From assembly GCF_963678195.1 (NCBI RefSeq), contig NZ_OY782759.1, forward strand, positions 1,116,001-1,180,000: DNA of 64,000 nucleotides. Direction: 5' to 3'. Positions 1 through 7,412 of the stretch are shown one piece after another; the stretch's first letter is position 1, and each line of letters opens with the position of its first letter. The DNA is from an uncultured Hyphomonas sp. Its GTDB lineage: Bacteria; Pseudomonadota; Alphaproteobacteria; Caulobacterales; Hyphomonadaceae. Under the pieces are notes generated by a model, which worked only from the letters and a program-made list of their open reading frames with translations, searched no databases and had not been told where the DNA came from. The translations under genes and the position numbers were made by a program.

Positions 1-1
1 G

Positions 2-223
2 ATGTACCTGCTGCGCGCGAGTCTGGGCATGAGCCTCAGCCGGGTCGCACGGGCCTTCACGCGGGACAGGTCGACGGTGTCCTATGCCTGTCAGGTGATC
101 GAGGACCTGCGTGACGACCCGGATTTCGACATCTGGCTGGAGCAGCTGTCTGTCGGGCTTTCCAGCGTTGCTGTGCTGGGCGAGGCCCCGACGGAAGACT
201 TGCGGATTGCCCATGCCGGCTAA
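2..223 (+). CDS. DnaA C-terminal-like helix-turn-helix protein (5' partial)
   Basis: The visible 73 residues open with MYLLRASLGMSLSRVARAF followed by TRDRSTVSYA, which matches the DnaA C-terminal DNA-binding fold (Bac_DnaA_C), including the RD-STV signature that contacts DnaA boxes. No AAA+ ATPase part is visible and the protein ends soon after the HTH, so this is a small DnaA-C-like protein rather than DnaA itself. The frame is already open at the window edge, so the true start probably lies upstream and the first ATG is arbitrary. Its stop overlaps the start of the following DUF6456 gene by 11 bases, which suggests co-transcription. Function is unknown; DNA binding is inferred from the fold. 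Confidence 0.75.
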   Translation: MYLLRASLGMSLSRVARAFTRDRSTVSYACQVIEDLRDDPDFDIWLEQLSVGLSSVAVLGEAPTEDLRIAHAG

Positions 224-857
224 GCCAGAGCGCCCTCTGTCCGGCTGGCGGGCCCGACGACTCCTGCGCGCGGGCGGCCTGATCGTGCGGGATGGAGCAG
301 CCTTCCGGCTTCATCAGAGAGCGGATGAGCGTAGCCGCCGCTGCGGCCGGGTGCCGCCGCATATCGTGGCGCGCCTGAAAGGGCAGCAGCTGCTGGTCTC
401 CTTTCGCGGCGATCCCGACCGGCAGGTACAGGCGGGCGATGCACCGGCGGTGCGGTTAAAGCCGCTCGCGGTATCAGACCCGCTGGACGGCAATGCCCCG
501 GAAAGCCTGCTGGAACTGGCTGTAACCGGTTGTGCGGAAGAGACCCGGCTGCGCGCGGCGGCCAGCCGGTTCGGCGCGGATTATCATCTGGCGGCCTCTC
601 CGGGCGGGCGGCGCACAGACGATCCGCGCCTGCAGCGGGCGGCGCTGGGCCGGCTTGAGGCAGTAGAAAAAGAGCTTGGCGCAAACGCGGCTGAAGCTGC
701 GGAAATGCTGGTTCTGGACCGGCTCACGCTGTCGGCCTTTCGGCATGTGACCGGTCAGGGCGCGGCTGAGGCGCACAGTGTTCTGGTGCAGCTGGCCGAG
801 GTGTATGGGCTGCTCGCGCCGGGTCAGGCAGTGGGCAGGGCTTTGGCATCGTCCTGA
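213..857 (+). CDS. DUF6456 domain-containing protein
   Basis: A 214-residue basic protein. The C-terminal third, from about residue 145, carries the alpha-helical DUF6456 pattern: a stretch ending in LDRLTLSAFRHVTG and a final segment LVQLAEVYGLL. The family is confined to Alphaproteobacteria and often sits beside a DnaA-C-like HTH gene, as here; a DNA-related role is guessed from that context only. The ATG at 213 was chosen because it overlaps the stop of the upstream gene by a few bases, a common translational-coupling arrangement; the frame stays open further upstream but only as a shadow of that gene. Its 3' end overlaps the convergent sufE gene by 34 bases. Confidence 0.75.
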   Translation: MPAKPERPLSGWRARRLLRAGGLIVRDGAAFRLHQRADERSRRCGRVPPHIVARLKGQQLLVSFRGDPDRQVQAGDAPAVRLKPLAVSDPLDGNAPESLLELAVTGCAEETRLRAAASRFGADYHLAASPGGRRTDDPRLQRAALGRLEAVEKELGANAAEAAEMLVLDRLTLSAFRHVTGQGAAEAHSVLVQLAEVYGLLAPGQAVGRALASS

Positions 858-1243
858 ATGCGGGCCAGCATGGAAGCGAGGCCATTGGAGCGCTGCGCCG
901 TCAGGGCACCGCTGACGCCAATCTCGTCCAGGAAGGCCCTGGCATCGAAGGACAGGATCTCTTCCTTCGTCGCGCCATTATAGAGCTGGATGAGCAGGGC
1001 GATCAGGCCGGACACGATCATCGCGTCTGACTCTGCCCGCAGGACCAGCTTGCCGTCTTCCCAGCCCGTGACCAGCCAGACCTGGCTGGCACAGCCGCGC
1101 ACCCGGGTTTCCTCTGTCCGCTCATGGGCTTCCAGTGGCGGGTTTGCCTTGCCCAGATCGATGATGTGGGCGTAGCGCGCCTCCCAGTCTTCGAGCCAGG
1201 AGAAGTCTTCGCGGATTTCGGCGGCGGTTTCGGCAATGCTCAT
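824..1243 (-). CDS. sufE: SufE-family cysteine desulfuration protein
   Basis: SufE accepts persulfide sulfur from the cysteine desulfurase SufS and passes it to the SufBCD scaffold for Fe-S cluster assembly in the cytoplasm. The 139-residue length is typical. The active cysteine lies in the motif RVRGCASQVWL; with the ATG at 1243 it is residue 51, the same position as in E. coli SufE, which supports this start over the in-frame ATG at 1255. No other suf genes are near, so this is an isolated copy. Transcribed toward, and overlapping at its 3' end, the DUF6456 gene. Confidence 0.9.
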   Translation of the reverse strand: MSIAETAAEIREDFSWLEDWEARYAHIIDLGKANPPLEAHERTEETRVRGCASQVWLVTGWEDGKLVLRAESDAMIVSGLIALLIQLYNGATKEEILSFDARAFLDEIGVSGALTAQRSNGLASMLARIQDDAKALPTA

Positions 1244-1270
1244 GCGCGCTGACATGGGGCATCCGGCCAC

Positions 1271-1305
1271 AAAAGAAAACCCCCGGCGGCCATGGGCCCC
1301 GGGGG
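1271..1305 (-). terminator. Rho-independent terminator of the 1329-2327 gene
   Basis: Read on the minus strand, a GC-rich hairpin with seven-base arms CCCCCGG/CCGGGGG is followed at once by TTTTCTTTT. It lies just downstream of the stop of the exported-protein gene at 1329 and before sufE, so it should end that transcript. Confidence 0.75.
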
Positions 1306-1328
1306 TGAAGGTTGAGAGATGGAGGAGC

Positions 1329-2327
1329 TTACTGGTAGACCCCGCCGATGCACTTGCCGACATCGGCGAGCGCGTGCTCTCCGATACAGAAAGGTACTTC
1401 GTACTGCTGGTTTGCAGCCGCAACGCACTGTTGCAGGTTCAGGTTGGCCATGTTCATGCAGCCGCGGGTTTCGCGTTCGGACATGGCGCTGGACATCTGG
1501 GCCGGTGTCGCGGCCTCAGCGCCCATGACGCGGAAAGCGGCGAGGGTGGCGATCTGGTCGGCGATCGGCTCCTTGCCATATTTCACGCGCTTGCGGTTGA
1601 GTTTGAGACCGGAGGTCATCGCGGCCGGGAAACGGACAGCGCTGGCGGCGCCAGAGACATTGTCCCAAAGCGACGGGGCGCCGGGGGAACCAGCCTGCAC
1701 CAGCACGCCATCGATGTCCGCCGCGCTGAAGGCGTTGACCAGCGGCTGGCTGGCCGGAATGCCGGCCTTCTGGATCCGGTCGAGCGCCGTGGCCTTGGCG
1801 CCTGAATTGCCGATCTTGGCTTTGGCCCAGCCGGATGCCTGCAGCGAATAGGCTTGTTCCTTCACGAAAGCGGCCGCACTGGTCAGGCGGCGGCTGTCGG
1901 CTTCGGTCGCGGCAAGGGCCGCGCTGACGGCCGTGTCGCCGCCATTCAGCGTACGGGCGTAACGCACGTCGTTGGCCAGGCCGGTCATCATGGCGTCGCG
2001 GCCGTAGAAATCTGCGATGTCACGCACCGCGGCGCGATATTCGGGGTCCTGCGAGGCGATGAGCGCGGAATAGGAAATCCAGCCCTGGGAAAGTTGGTCC
2101 GGATTGTGTCCGCCGAGCGAGTTCAGGGCGTGGTCGATATCGCTGGCAGAGCCGAGCGGGGTCGTTTTCACATCCGTCACTTCAGACTGGTAGGTGGCGT
2201 ACACGGCAGCGGATTTTGAAATCGCATCGCCGGATTTTTGCTCTTCAGCCTTTGTTTCCTGGGCGGAGGCTCCGAGAGCCATTCCCATAGCGACAACAAT
2301 GGCCCCGATCGTTCTGATGGAATACAT
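1329..2327 (-). CDS. Exported protein of unknown function
   Basis: 332 residues with a clear Sec signal peptide (MYSIRTIGAIVVAMGMALGA, then a probable cleavage after ASA), so the mature protein is probably periplasmic or secreted. The mature part is alanine-rich, mostly helical and without a family I recognise. Four cysteines cluster near the C-terminus (in CMNMANLNLQQC and two later ones), compatible with two disulfide bonds in the periplasm. The gene is monocistronic, divergent from the histidine kinase at 2448, with a strong terminator after it. The ATG at 2327 is the natural start because the signal peptide begins there. Confidence 0.7.
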   Translation of the reverse strand: MYSIRTIGAIVVAMGMALGASAQETKAEEQKSGDAISKSAAVYATYQSEVTDVKTTPLGSASDIDHALNSLGGHNPDQLSQGWISYSALIASQDPEYRAAVRDIADFYGRDAMMTGLANDVRYARTLNGGDTAVSAALAATEADSRRLTSAAAFVKEQAYSLQASGWAKAKIGNSGAKATALDRIQKAGIPASQPLVNAFSAADIDGVLVQAGSPGAPSLWDNVSGAASAVRFPAAMTSGLKLNRKRVKYGKEPIADQIATLAAFRVMGAEAATPAQMSSAMSERETRGCMNMANLNLQQCVAAANQQYEVPFCIGEHALADVGKCIGGVYQ

Positions 2328-2447
2328 GTTCGCTCACTCCCTCACGCGACACACGATACTTTGTGCCTGAAGTTCCCCAAGGGGGGAACAGCAGCTTGCC
2401 CGCTTCTTGCATTACAAATACAGCAAGAAACCGCCGACACCGTCACA

Positions 2448-4070
2448 ATGCCTAATGAATCTCACCGGGGTATTAATATGTTGCCCCAAAAGCAGCGTCA
2501 GAGATTACAGATTATCCACCTTGGCTGGCTGGCCATGGTGGCGGCGGTTGCCGGTTCTGTTCTCGTGTCACGCGAAAGAGAGGCATTATCGTTCGCCTGG
2601 CTGGGGTTGGCGGCCCTGCCGGGACTGGCGGGCTTTTTCCTTCTCGGCCGTGACAGGCTTCTGAACCAGTTTGCCCCGTCATTCCTGGTGATTACGTGGA
2701 CCGTCTTCGCGGCGTTTACCCTCGCTTTGAGCGGGGCGGCCATGTCTCCGCTGGCCGTTCTGTTCGTGATTGCCCCGCTTGTGGCACTGAACCTCGGAAA
2801 TACCGCCATGGCGGCGGAAGCGTCGATTTTCGGAGCCGGCGCTTATTTCGCCGCGATCCTGTTGTCCGAAATCGGGATTCTGCCCTCCGGCGAGGCCGTG
2901 ACAGGCTTCTCCGGCGTTGCCCGGCTCCTGGCTTTTGCAGCGCTTGTGACATTTGCCCTGCTGGTCTGGTATCTCGCGCGCAGGCAGGAAGAGCTGGCCG
3001 CGGCGACCGCAGAAGTTGCACCGGTCGAAGTCTCCCATCCGGCGAAGGCGACCATTCCGGTTCCGGCAGATTCCGGTGTGCTTCTGCTGGATGTCACCCC
3101 GGACGGCATGATCCGCGGCGCCGATGGCGACCGGCTTGGCCTGCCGGGGATCGGTGCCGGAACGCTGTTGCGCGATGTGCTGGACGCGTCGGCCACGCCG
3201 GCCAGCCTGATGGCGGCCACGGCGCAGGCGGGCGAAACCCATCTTGTGAACGGCCGCACAGTTGCCTTCTGTGCAACACCTTATGAGGGCGGCACCCATA
3301 TCGCGCTGATCGACCGTCCGCAGCAGGAAACCAGGACTGACAATGACGATGCCGAAGCCAGGGCACGTGAAGCTGTCCGCCAGCGTACGGCCTTTTTCGC
3401 ATCGCTCGGCCATGACCTGAAGACGCCCCTCAATGCGATCATCGGTTATGCCGACATGATGCGGCATGGCGTACGCGGCCCGCTGCCGGAAGCCTATCAG
3501 GACTATCCGGCCATTATTCATGACAGCGGACAGGAATTGTTGCTCATGGTCGAGGACATGCTGGACCTCGCCCGGGCAGATGCTGACCGCCAGCGGCTTG
3601 AGCCTGAGCCGGTCGATCTTGCGGCCTCCGCCCAGTCGGTGATCCGCCAGCTCGACAACCAGGCCGAACGGGCCGGTGTGAAACTGCGCCTGAAAGCGGA
3701 AGACGATGTCTGGGCGCTGGCCGATGCGCGCGCCGTCCGTCAGATCTGGCAGAACCTTGTCTCGAACGCGATCAAGTATTCAGAGAACGGCAGCGCCGTC
3801 GTGCTGGAAGCGGTGATCGAGGGGAATGCCGCTGTCCTGTCTGTCACCGACAAGGGGGCGGGCATGAGTGAGGATGACGTGCGTCTTGCGCTGGAGCCGT
3901 TTTCGCAGGGCGGGAATGCCCGAGGCGTGAAGGGGACGGGGCTCGGCCTCGCCGTGGTCAAACGGTTCGCAGAACTTCATGGCGGACAGATCGACATCCG
4001 CTCCGCACCGGGCAAGGGCACACGCGTATCCGTCACCCTGCCAAGGGCAAACGACGAAGACCTGGAATAG
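2448..4070 (+). CDS. Membrane sensor histidine kinase, DivJ/PleC-like
   Basis: A two-component kinase of 540 residues. Residues ~20-185 hold about six hydrophobic membrane segments, followed by a PAS-like linker (~205-300). The HisKA domain carries the phosphoacceptor His in LGHDLKTPLNAIIGYADMM (around residue 321), a sequence close to the DivJ/PleC cell-cycle kinases. The HATPase part shows the N box (NLVSNAIKYSENG), the G1 box (DKGAG) and the G2 box (GTGLGLAVVKRF). No response regulator is adjacent, as usual for orphan alphaproteobacterial kinases. The ATG at 2448 or the one at 2478 are both possible starts; the frame upstream overlaps the divergent exported gene and is unlikely. Assignment to the DivK/PleD branch is inference from the phosphoacceptor region. 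Confidence 0.85.
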   Translation: MPNESHRGINMLPQKQRQRLQIIHLGWLAMVAAVAGSVLVSREREALSFAWLGLAALPGLAGFFLLGRDRLLNQFAPSFLVITWTVFAAFTLALSGAAMSPLAVLFVIAPLVALNLGNTAMAAEASIFGAGAYFAAILLSEIGILPSGEAVTGFSGVARLLAFAALVTFALLVWYLARRQEELAAATAEVAPVEVSHPAKATIPVPADSGVLLLDVTPDGMIRGADGDRLGLPGIGAGTLLRDVLDASATPASLMAATAQAGETHLVNGRTVAFCATPYEGGTHIALIDRPQQETRTDNDDAEARAREAVRQRTAFFASLGHDLKTPLNAIIGYADMMRHGVRGPLPEAYQDYPAIIHDSGQELLLMVEDMLDLARADADRQRLEPEPVDLAASAQSVIRQLDNQAERAGVKLRLKAEDDVWALADARAVRQIWQNLVSNAIKYSENGSAVVLEAVIEGNAAVLSVTDKGAGMSEDDVRLALEPFSQGGNARGVKGTGLGLAVVKRFAELHGGQIDIRSAPGKGTRVSVTLPRANDEDLE

Positions 4071-4106
4071 GAAACCGCTTCTTTCGGGAAGCAGGGCCGG
4101 CTGAGA

Positions 4107-4319
4107 TCAGCTGTCCTCGTTCTCGTGCAAGCTGTCATGCAGGCTGGCGCGAACCAGCAGGAGCAGGGCGCCAAAGGCAGCCACACCAACGATAAACAGG
4201 AAAATGGACGTGGCGAGATACAGCACGTCGTCCGGATAACTGGTATGCTTGATGAGGCCCGTCAGGCCGCCGGCAAAGGCAATTGCCGGCGCAAGCAGAA
4301 TGAGGTCGCTGCTTTTCAT
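4107..4319 (-). CDS. Small two-TM membrane protein
   Basis: A 70-residue protein beginning MKSSDLILLAPAIAFAGGLTG with a second hydrophobic stretch LATSIFLFIVGVAAFGALLLL and an acidic, charged tail (ending ENEDS). The layout is two transmembrane helices with a cytoplasmic or periplasmic tail. No family recognised. It lies between the convergent histidine kinase and the divergent DUF1491 gene and starts 87 bases from the latter, so the two probably share a divergent promoter region. Confidence 0.6.
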   Translation of the reverse strand: MKSSDLILLAPAIAFAGGLTGLIKHTSYPDDVLYLATSIFLFIVGVAAFGALLLLVRASLHDSLHENEDS

Positions 4320-4406
4320 GCCATGGCCCCTTTCTCGATCAGTTGCCAGTGCGTTAACACCCATGTGCAATCTGCAATCGCCATGCCGAACGGAAGGAAT
4401 TGCGTG

Positions 4407-4754
4407 ATGATGGAGCGTCTGCCGACACGCCTCTGGGTCGAGGCCCTGATCCGCCGGGCTGAAGTGGCCGGAGCGTCGGGCTTCATCGTGCAGCATGGCG
4501 ATGACTCGCGCGGCGACGTGCTGGTCAAGGTCGCACGGCTGGATGGGACAGCCGCTGCTTATACCCCGTCCATGGACATGGATGGCGACCGGATATTCCT
4601 GAACCTTGCCGCTCAGGGCATCGGACCGGAGGAGCGAGAGGTGGATGACTATGTCGCCCGGGCCCGCAAGCGCGACAGCGATCTCTGGGTGGTCGAGATC
4701 GAGGACCGGGAAGGGCGGCATTTCCTCACCGAACATGTCGAAGACGGTGCCTGA
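4407..4754 (+). CDS. DUF1491 family protein
   Basis: A 115-residue cytoplasmic protein. The N-terminal block RLPTRLWVEALIRRAEVAGA and the C-terminal block DLWVVEIEDREGRHFL are the conserved ends of DUF1491, a small alphaproteobacterial family of unknown function. Two adjacent ATG codons (4407 and 4410) can serve; a ribosome site GGAAGGA lies about eight bases upstream of the first. The frame upstream is open but has no coding character. Function cannot be deduced from context. Confidence 0.8.
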   Translation: MMERLPTRLWVEALIRRAEVAGASGFIVQHGDDSRGDVLVKVARLDGTAAAYTPSMDMDGDRIFLNLAAQGIGPEEREVDDYVARARKRDSDLWVVEIEDREGRHFLTEHVEDGA

Positions 4755-4870
4755 ATCCTGTCGCAGGATCCGGCAAATTCCTTTGCCTGCCGCAAGCCCG
4801 CGTTAACCCCCCGCTAACCCCGTGCGGGCAGCTTGAAAACGAATTCAGGAAAACGGGGCAAAGTGGGGTT

Positions 4871-5245
4871 ATGCTGTTTCTCCTCAACGAACAGATCGTC
4901 GATGTGGCGATCCCGGAAATCCATCTCTCAAAGCGCTGGAAAGTGCTTGGCTGCGGGGATCCCGCCAGCATGCGGGGCCGTGAGGCGCTGGAATTTGTCG
5001 CCCGGGTTGTCTCGGCGCATGTCCACGAAGGCGTGGCGATGGAAGTCAGCCTGGTTGAAGACCTCGCCGCGCTGATCATCGCCAAGACAGGTGCGAATGC
5101 GGCGCTGTTCCCGGTGACGGACAAGCGCGTTGGCGAAGCGCGCCTGACGATCCTGCCGGAAACCATCCTGTCCAGCCTGCGCGAACGCCACGAGCATGAA
5201 GGCCAGGCGCCGGACCTTGAACGGATCTGGCCGCAAGCCGCCTGA
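4871..5245 (+). CDS. Conserved protein of unknown function
   Basis: 124 residues, no signal peptide or membrane segment. The N-terminal half alternates beta-like and helical stretches (MLFLLNEQIVDVAIPEIHL) and contains a VSLVEDLAALIIAKTGANAALF region. I recognise no family. It ends 93 bases before prfC in the same direction and may be co-transcribed with it. Upstream, at about 4804-4818, is the sequence TTAA-7 nt-CTAA, one base off the CtrA consensus TTAA-7 nt-TTAA, so cell-cycle control is conceivable but weakly supported. Confidence 0.55.
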   Translation: MLFLLNEQIVDVAIPEIHLSKRWKVLGCGDPASMRGREALEFVARVVSAHVHEGVAMEVSLVEDLAALIIAKTGANAALFPVTDKRVGEARLTILPETILSSLRERHEHEGQAPDLERIWPQAA

Positions 5246-5338
5246 AGCACTTCGGAAACGCGCGGCCTGACACCGGCCCTTCTATCTGCGGCGCAAATCG
5301 GCTAGGGCCTCGGCCTGGAAAAGACGAGCCGTTTCAAC

Positions 5339-6937
5339 ATGTCCCATGCTGCAGAAGCCGCCCGCCGGCGGACCTTCGCCATCATCTCACACCCTGACGC
5401 GGGCAAGACCACGCTGACGGAGAACCTGCTGCTGGCCGGCGGGGCCATCCGCGCGGCCGGGGAAGTGGCTGCGCGCGGTGAGGCGCGGCGCACGACGTCC
5501 GACTGGATGAAGATCGAGCGCGACCGCGGCATCTCCGTGTCGGCTTCCGTCATGACGTTCGAGTTCGAGGACCTTATCTTCAACCTGCTCGACACGCCGG
5601 GCCACGAAGACTTTTCCGAGGACACCTATCGCACGCTGACCGCCGCCGACTGCGCTGTCATGGTTCTGGACGCGGCGAAAGGCATCGAGCCGCAGACGCT
5701 GAAACTGTTTGAAGTCTGCCGCCTGCGCGACATCCCGATCGTGACGTTCATCAACAAGATGGACCGTGAGGCGCAGGACCCGATCGCCCTTCTGGATGAA
5801 GTGCAGGAAAAGCTGCAGCTGGACACCGCGCCGCTTTACTGGCCTGCCGCCAGCGGTCAGCGCTTCTCCGGCATGGTCGATCTGGCCACCAACGAGCTGA
5901 TCCAGTTCGAACGCCGCCCGGGCGAAGCGCCGAAAATCGGCGCCGCGCCGCGCATTGCGGCAGACGAGGCGACGCTTCAGGCGAACCTTGATGAGAGTGT
6001 CTATGGCGAACTGGCCGAAGGCAGGGAAATGGCGACCGGCCTTTTGCCGGAATTCGACAAGGAAGCCTTCCTTGGCGGGCATATGACGCCGGTTGTCTTC
6101 GGTTCGGCGCTCCGCCACTTCGGCGTTCTGGAGCTGCTCCGTACGCTGCATGCCTATGCGCCGCCGCCGCGGGACCAGAAGGCCGAGAAGAAAGGTGCGC
6201 CCGTCACCATTCATGCGGGCGACAACACAGTCTCCGGCTTCGTCTTCAAAATCCAGGCGAACATGGATCCAAACCACCGCGATCGCGTGGCGTTCCTTCG
6301 TCTGTGTTCGGGCGAATTCAAGCGCGGCATGCGCCTGAAGACGGCCGGCGGCAAACAGCTGAACATCCACAATCCGATGATGTTCCTGGCGCAGGACCGG
6401 GAGATCGCCGAGACCGCCTATGCGGGTGATGTGATCGGTGTACCGAACCATGGCCAGCTGCGCGTCGGCGACAGCCTGTCCGAGAATGGCGACATCAAGT
6501 TTGCGGGCATTCCGAACTTCGCGCCGGAACTCTTGCGCCGCGCCCGCGTCAAAGATCCAATGAAAGCAAAGCACTTGCGCAAGGCCCTCGAAAGCCTCGC
6601 GGAAGAGGGCGTCACCCAGCTGTTCAAGCCGGCCATCGGGTCTGACATGATCGTGGGCGCTGTCGGCCAGCTGCAGTTCGAAGTGATGATCGAGCGCGTG
6701 GCGGCGGAATACAATCTGGAAGTCGTGTTCGAGCCTGCCCCCTACAATGTGGCGCGCTGGTTGTCCTGCGATGATCCGAAAGTGCTGGAAGCCTTCCTGG
6801 ACAAGAACAAGTCCACGTCCGGTACGGACCTCGACGATGCGCCGGTCTATCTTGCCAAGAATGCCTGGGATGTCGGCTACGCCCAGGAAAAGAACCCGGA
6901 CATCCGCTTCACGGCCACGAAGGAACGGGCGCTCTAG
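5339..6937 (+). CDS. prfC: Peptide chain release factor 3 (GTPase)
   Basis: RF3 is a translational GTPase that removes RF1/RF2 from the ribosome after peptide release. The 532 residues match the family length. Visible G motifs: G1 HPDAGKTT (near residue 18), switch region RGISVSASV, G3 DTPGHEDFSEDTYR (the SEDTYR extension separates RF3 from EF-G), and G4 NKMDREAQDP. The C-terminal part has the RF3 domains III/IV pattern (GAVGQLQFEVMIERV). ATG at 5339 places the G1 motif at the usual distance. Cytoplasmic; convergent with the PAN-domain gene, stops five bases apart. Confidence 0.97.
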   Translation: MSHAAEAARRRTFAIISHPDAGKTTLTENLLLAGGAIRAAGEVAARGEARRTTSDWMKIERDRGISVSASVMTFEFEDLIFNLLDTPGHEDFSEDTYRTLTAADCAVMVLDAAKGIEPQTLKLFEVCRLRDIPIVTFINKMDREAQDPIALLDEVQEKLQLDTAPLYWPAASGQRFSGMVDLATNELIQFERRPGEAPKIGAAPRIAADEATLQANLDESVYGELAEGREMATGLLPEFDKEAFLGGHMTPVVFGSALRHFGVLELLRTLHAYAPPPRDQKAEKKGAPVTIHAGDNTVSGFVFKIQANMDPNHRDRVAFLRLCSGEFKRGMRLKTAGGKQLNIHNPMMFLAQDREIAETAYAGDVIGVPNHGQLRVGDSLSENGDIKFAGIPNFAPELLRRARVKDPMKAKHLRKALESLAEEGVTQLFKPAIGSDMIVGAVGQLQFEVMIERVAAEYNLEVVFEPAPYNVARWLSCDDPKVLEAFLDKNKSTSGTDLDDAPVYLAKNAWDVGYAQEKNPDIRFTATKERAL

Positions 6938-6942
6938 GGCGG

Positions 6943-7344
6943 CTATTCGTCGTCCGGTCCGCCTTCGAGTTCGGGCTTCGGTTCCGGGATGAATTTCGCG
7001 GCAAGCGTCGGCGAGACGCCGGACGTGGCCAGCGGGTTCGGACGGGCCTTGCCGCCGCCGCGCTTCAGCTCACACCGCGCATCGGCGCCCTCGAACGTGG
7101 CGACATAGCTCCACGCAACGCACATGGCATCGTCTGCGCAGTTCGTCTGGCAGGCGGAGGCGGTATCTACGGGCGTCACGGAATAGGTGGCGCCGAAGCG
7201 ATAGACGCCGGTCTCCTGTCCCTTTACCGGTTCAGGCTTGTCGGGCTTCATGCTGGGCGTGTCGGCAAAGGCCGGCGCAGCCAGCAGGACAATCGCGCTC
7301 GAGGCGGCAAGAAGGGGTACCAGGCGCATGGGCGTCGTCTCCAT
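6943..7344 (-). CDS. Exported PAN/Apple-domain protein
   Basis: 133 residues starting with a signal peptide (hydrophobic core LVPLLAASSAIVLLAAPAFA). The mature part contains one PAN/Apple-like disulfide domain: the cysteine pattern CQTNCADDAMCVAWSY...CELK is characteristic. PAN domains bind protein or carbohydrate; the ligand is unknown. The C-terminus is acidic and proline-rich (PEPKPELEGGPDDE). METTP at 7344 or MRLVP at 7329 could be the start; both keep the signal peptide. Probably periplasmic or surface-exposed. Confidence 0.75.
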   Translation of the reverse strand: METTPMRLVPLLAASSAIVLLAAPAFADTPSMKPDKPEPVKGQETGVYRFGATYSVTPVDTASACQTNCADDAMCVAWSYVATFEGADARCELKRGGGKARPNPLATSGVSPTLAAKFIPEPKPELEGGPDDE

Positions 7345-7412
7345 CTGTCGGCTCCAGTTTAGTAAGGCCTGCTTAACGAAGTGTTCGCTGCGGACGGATC
7401 GGTTCGGGCGGT

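Noticed and set aside
4804-4818. CtrA binding site before the 4871 gene.
   Set aside because: TTAA-7-CTAA differs from the consensus in one half-site and single near-matches are common by chance; noted only in the gene entry.
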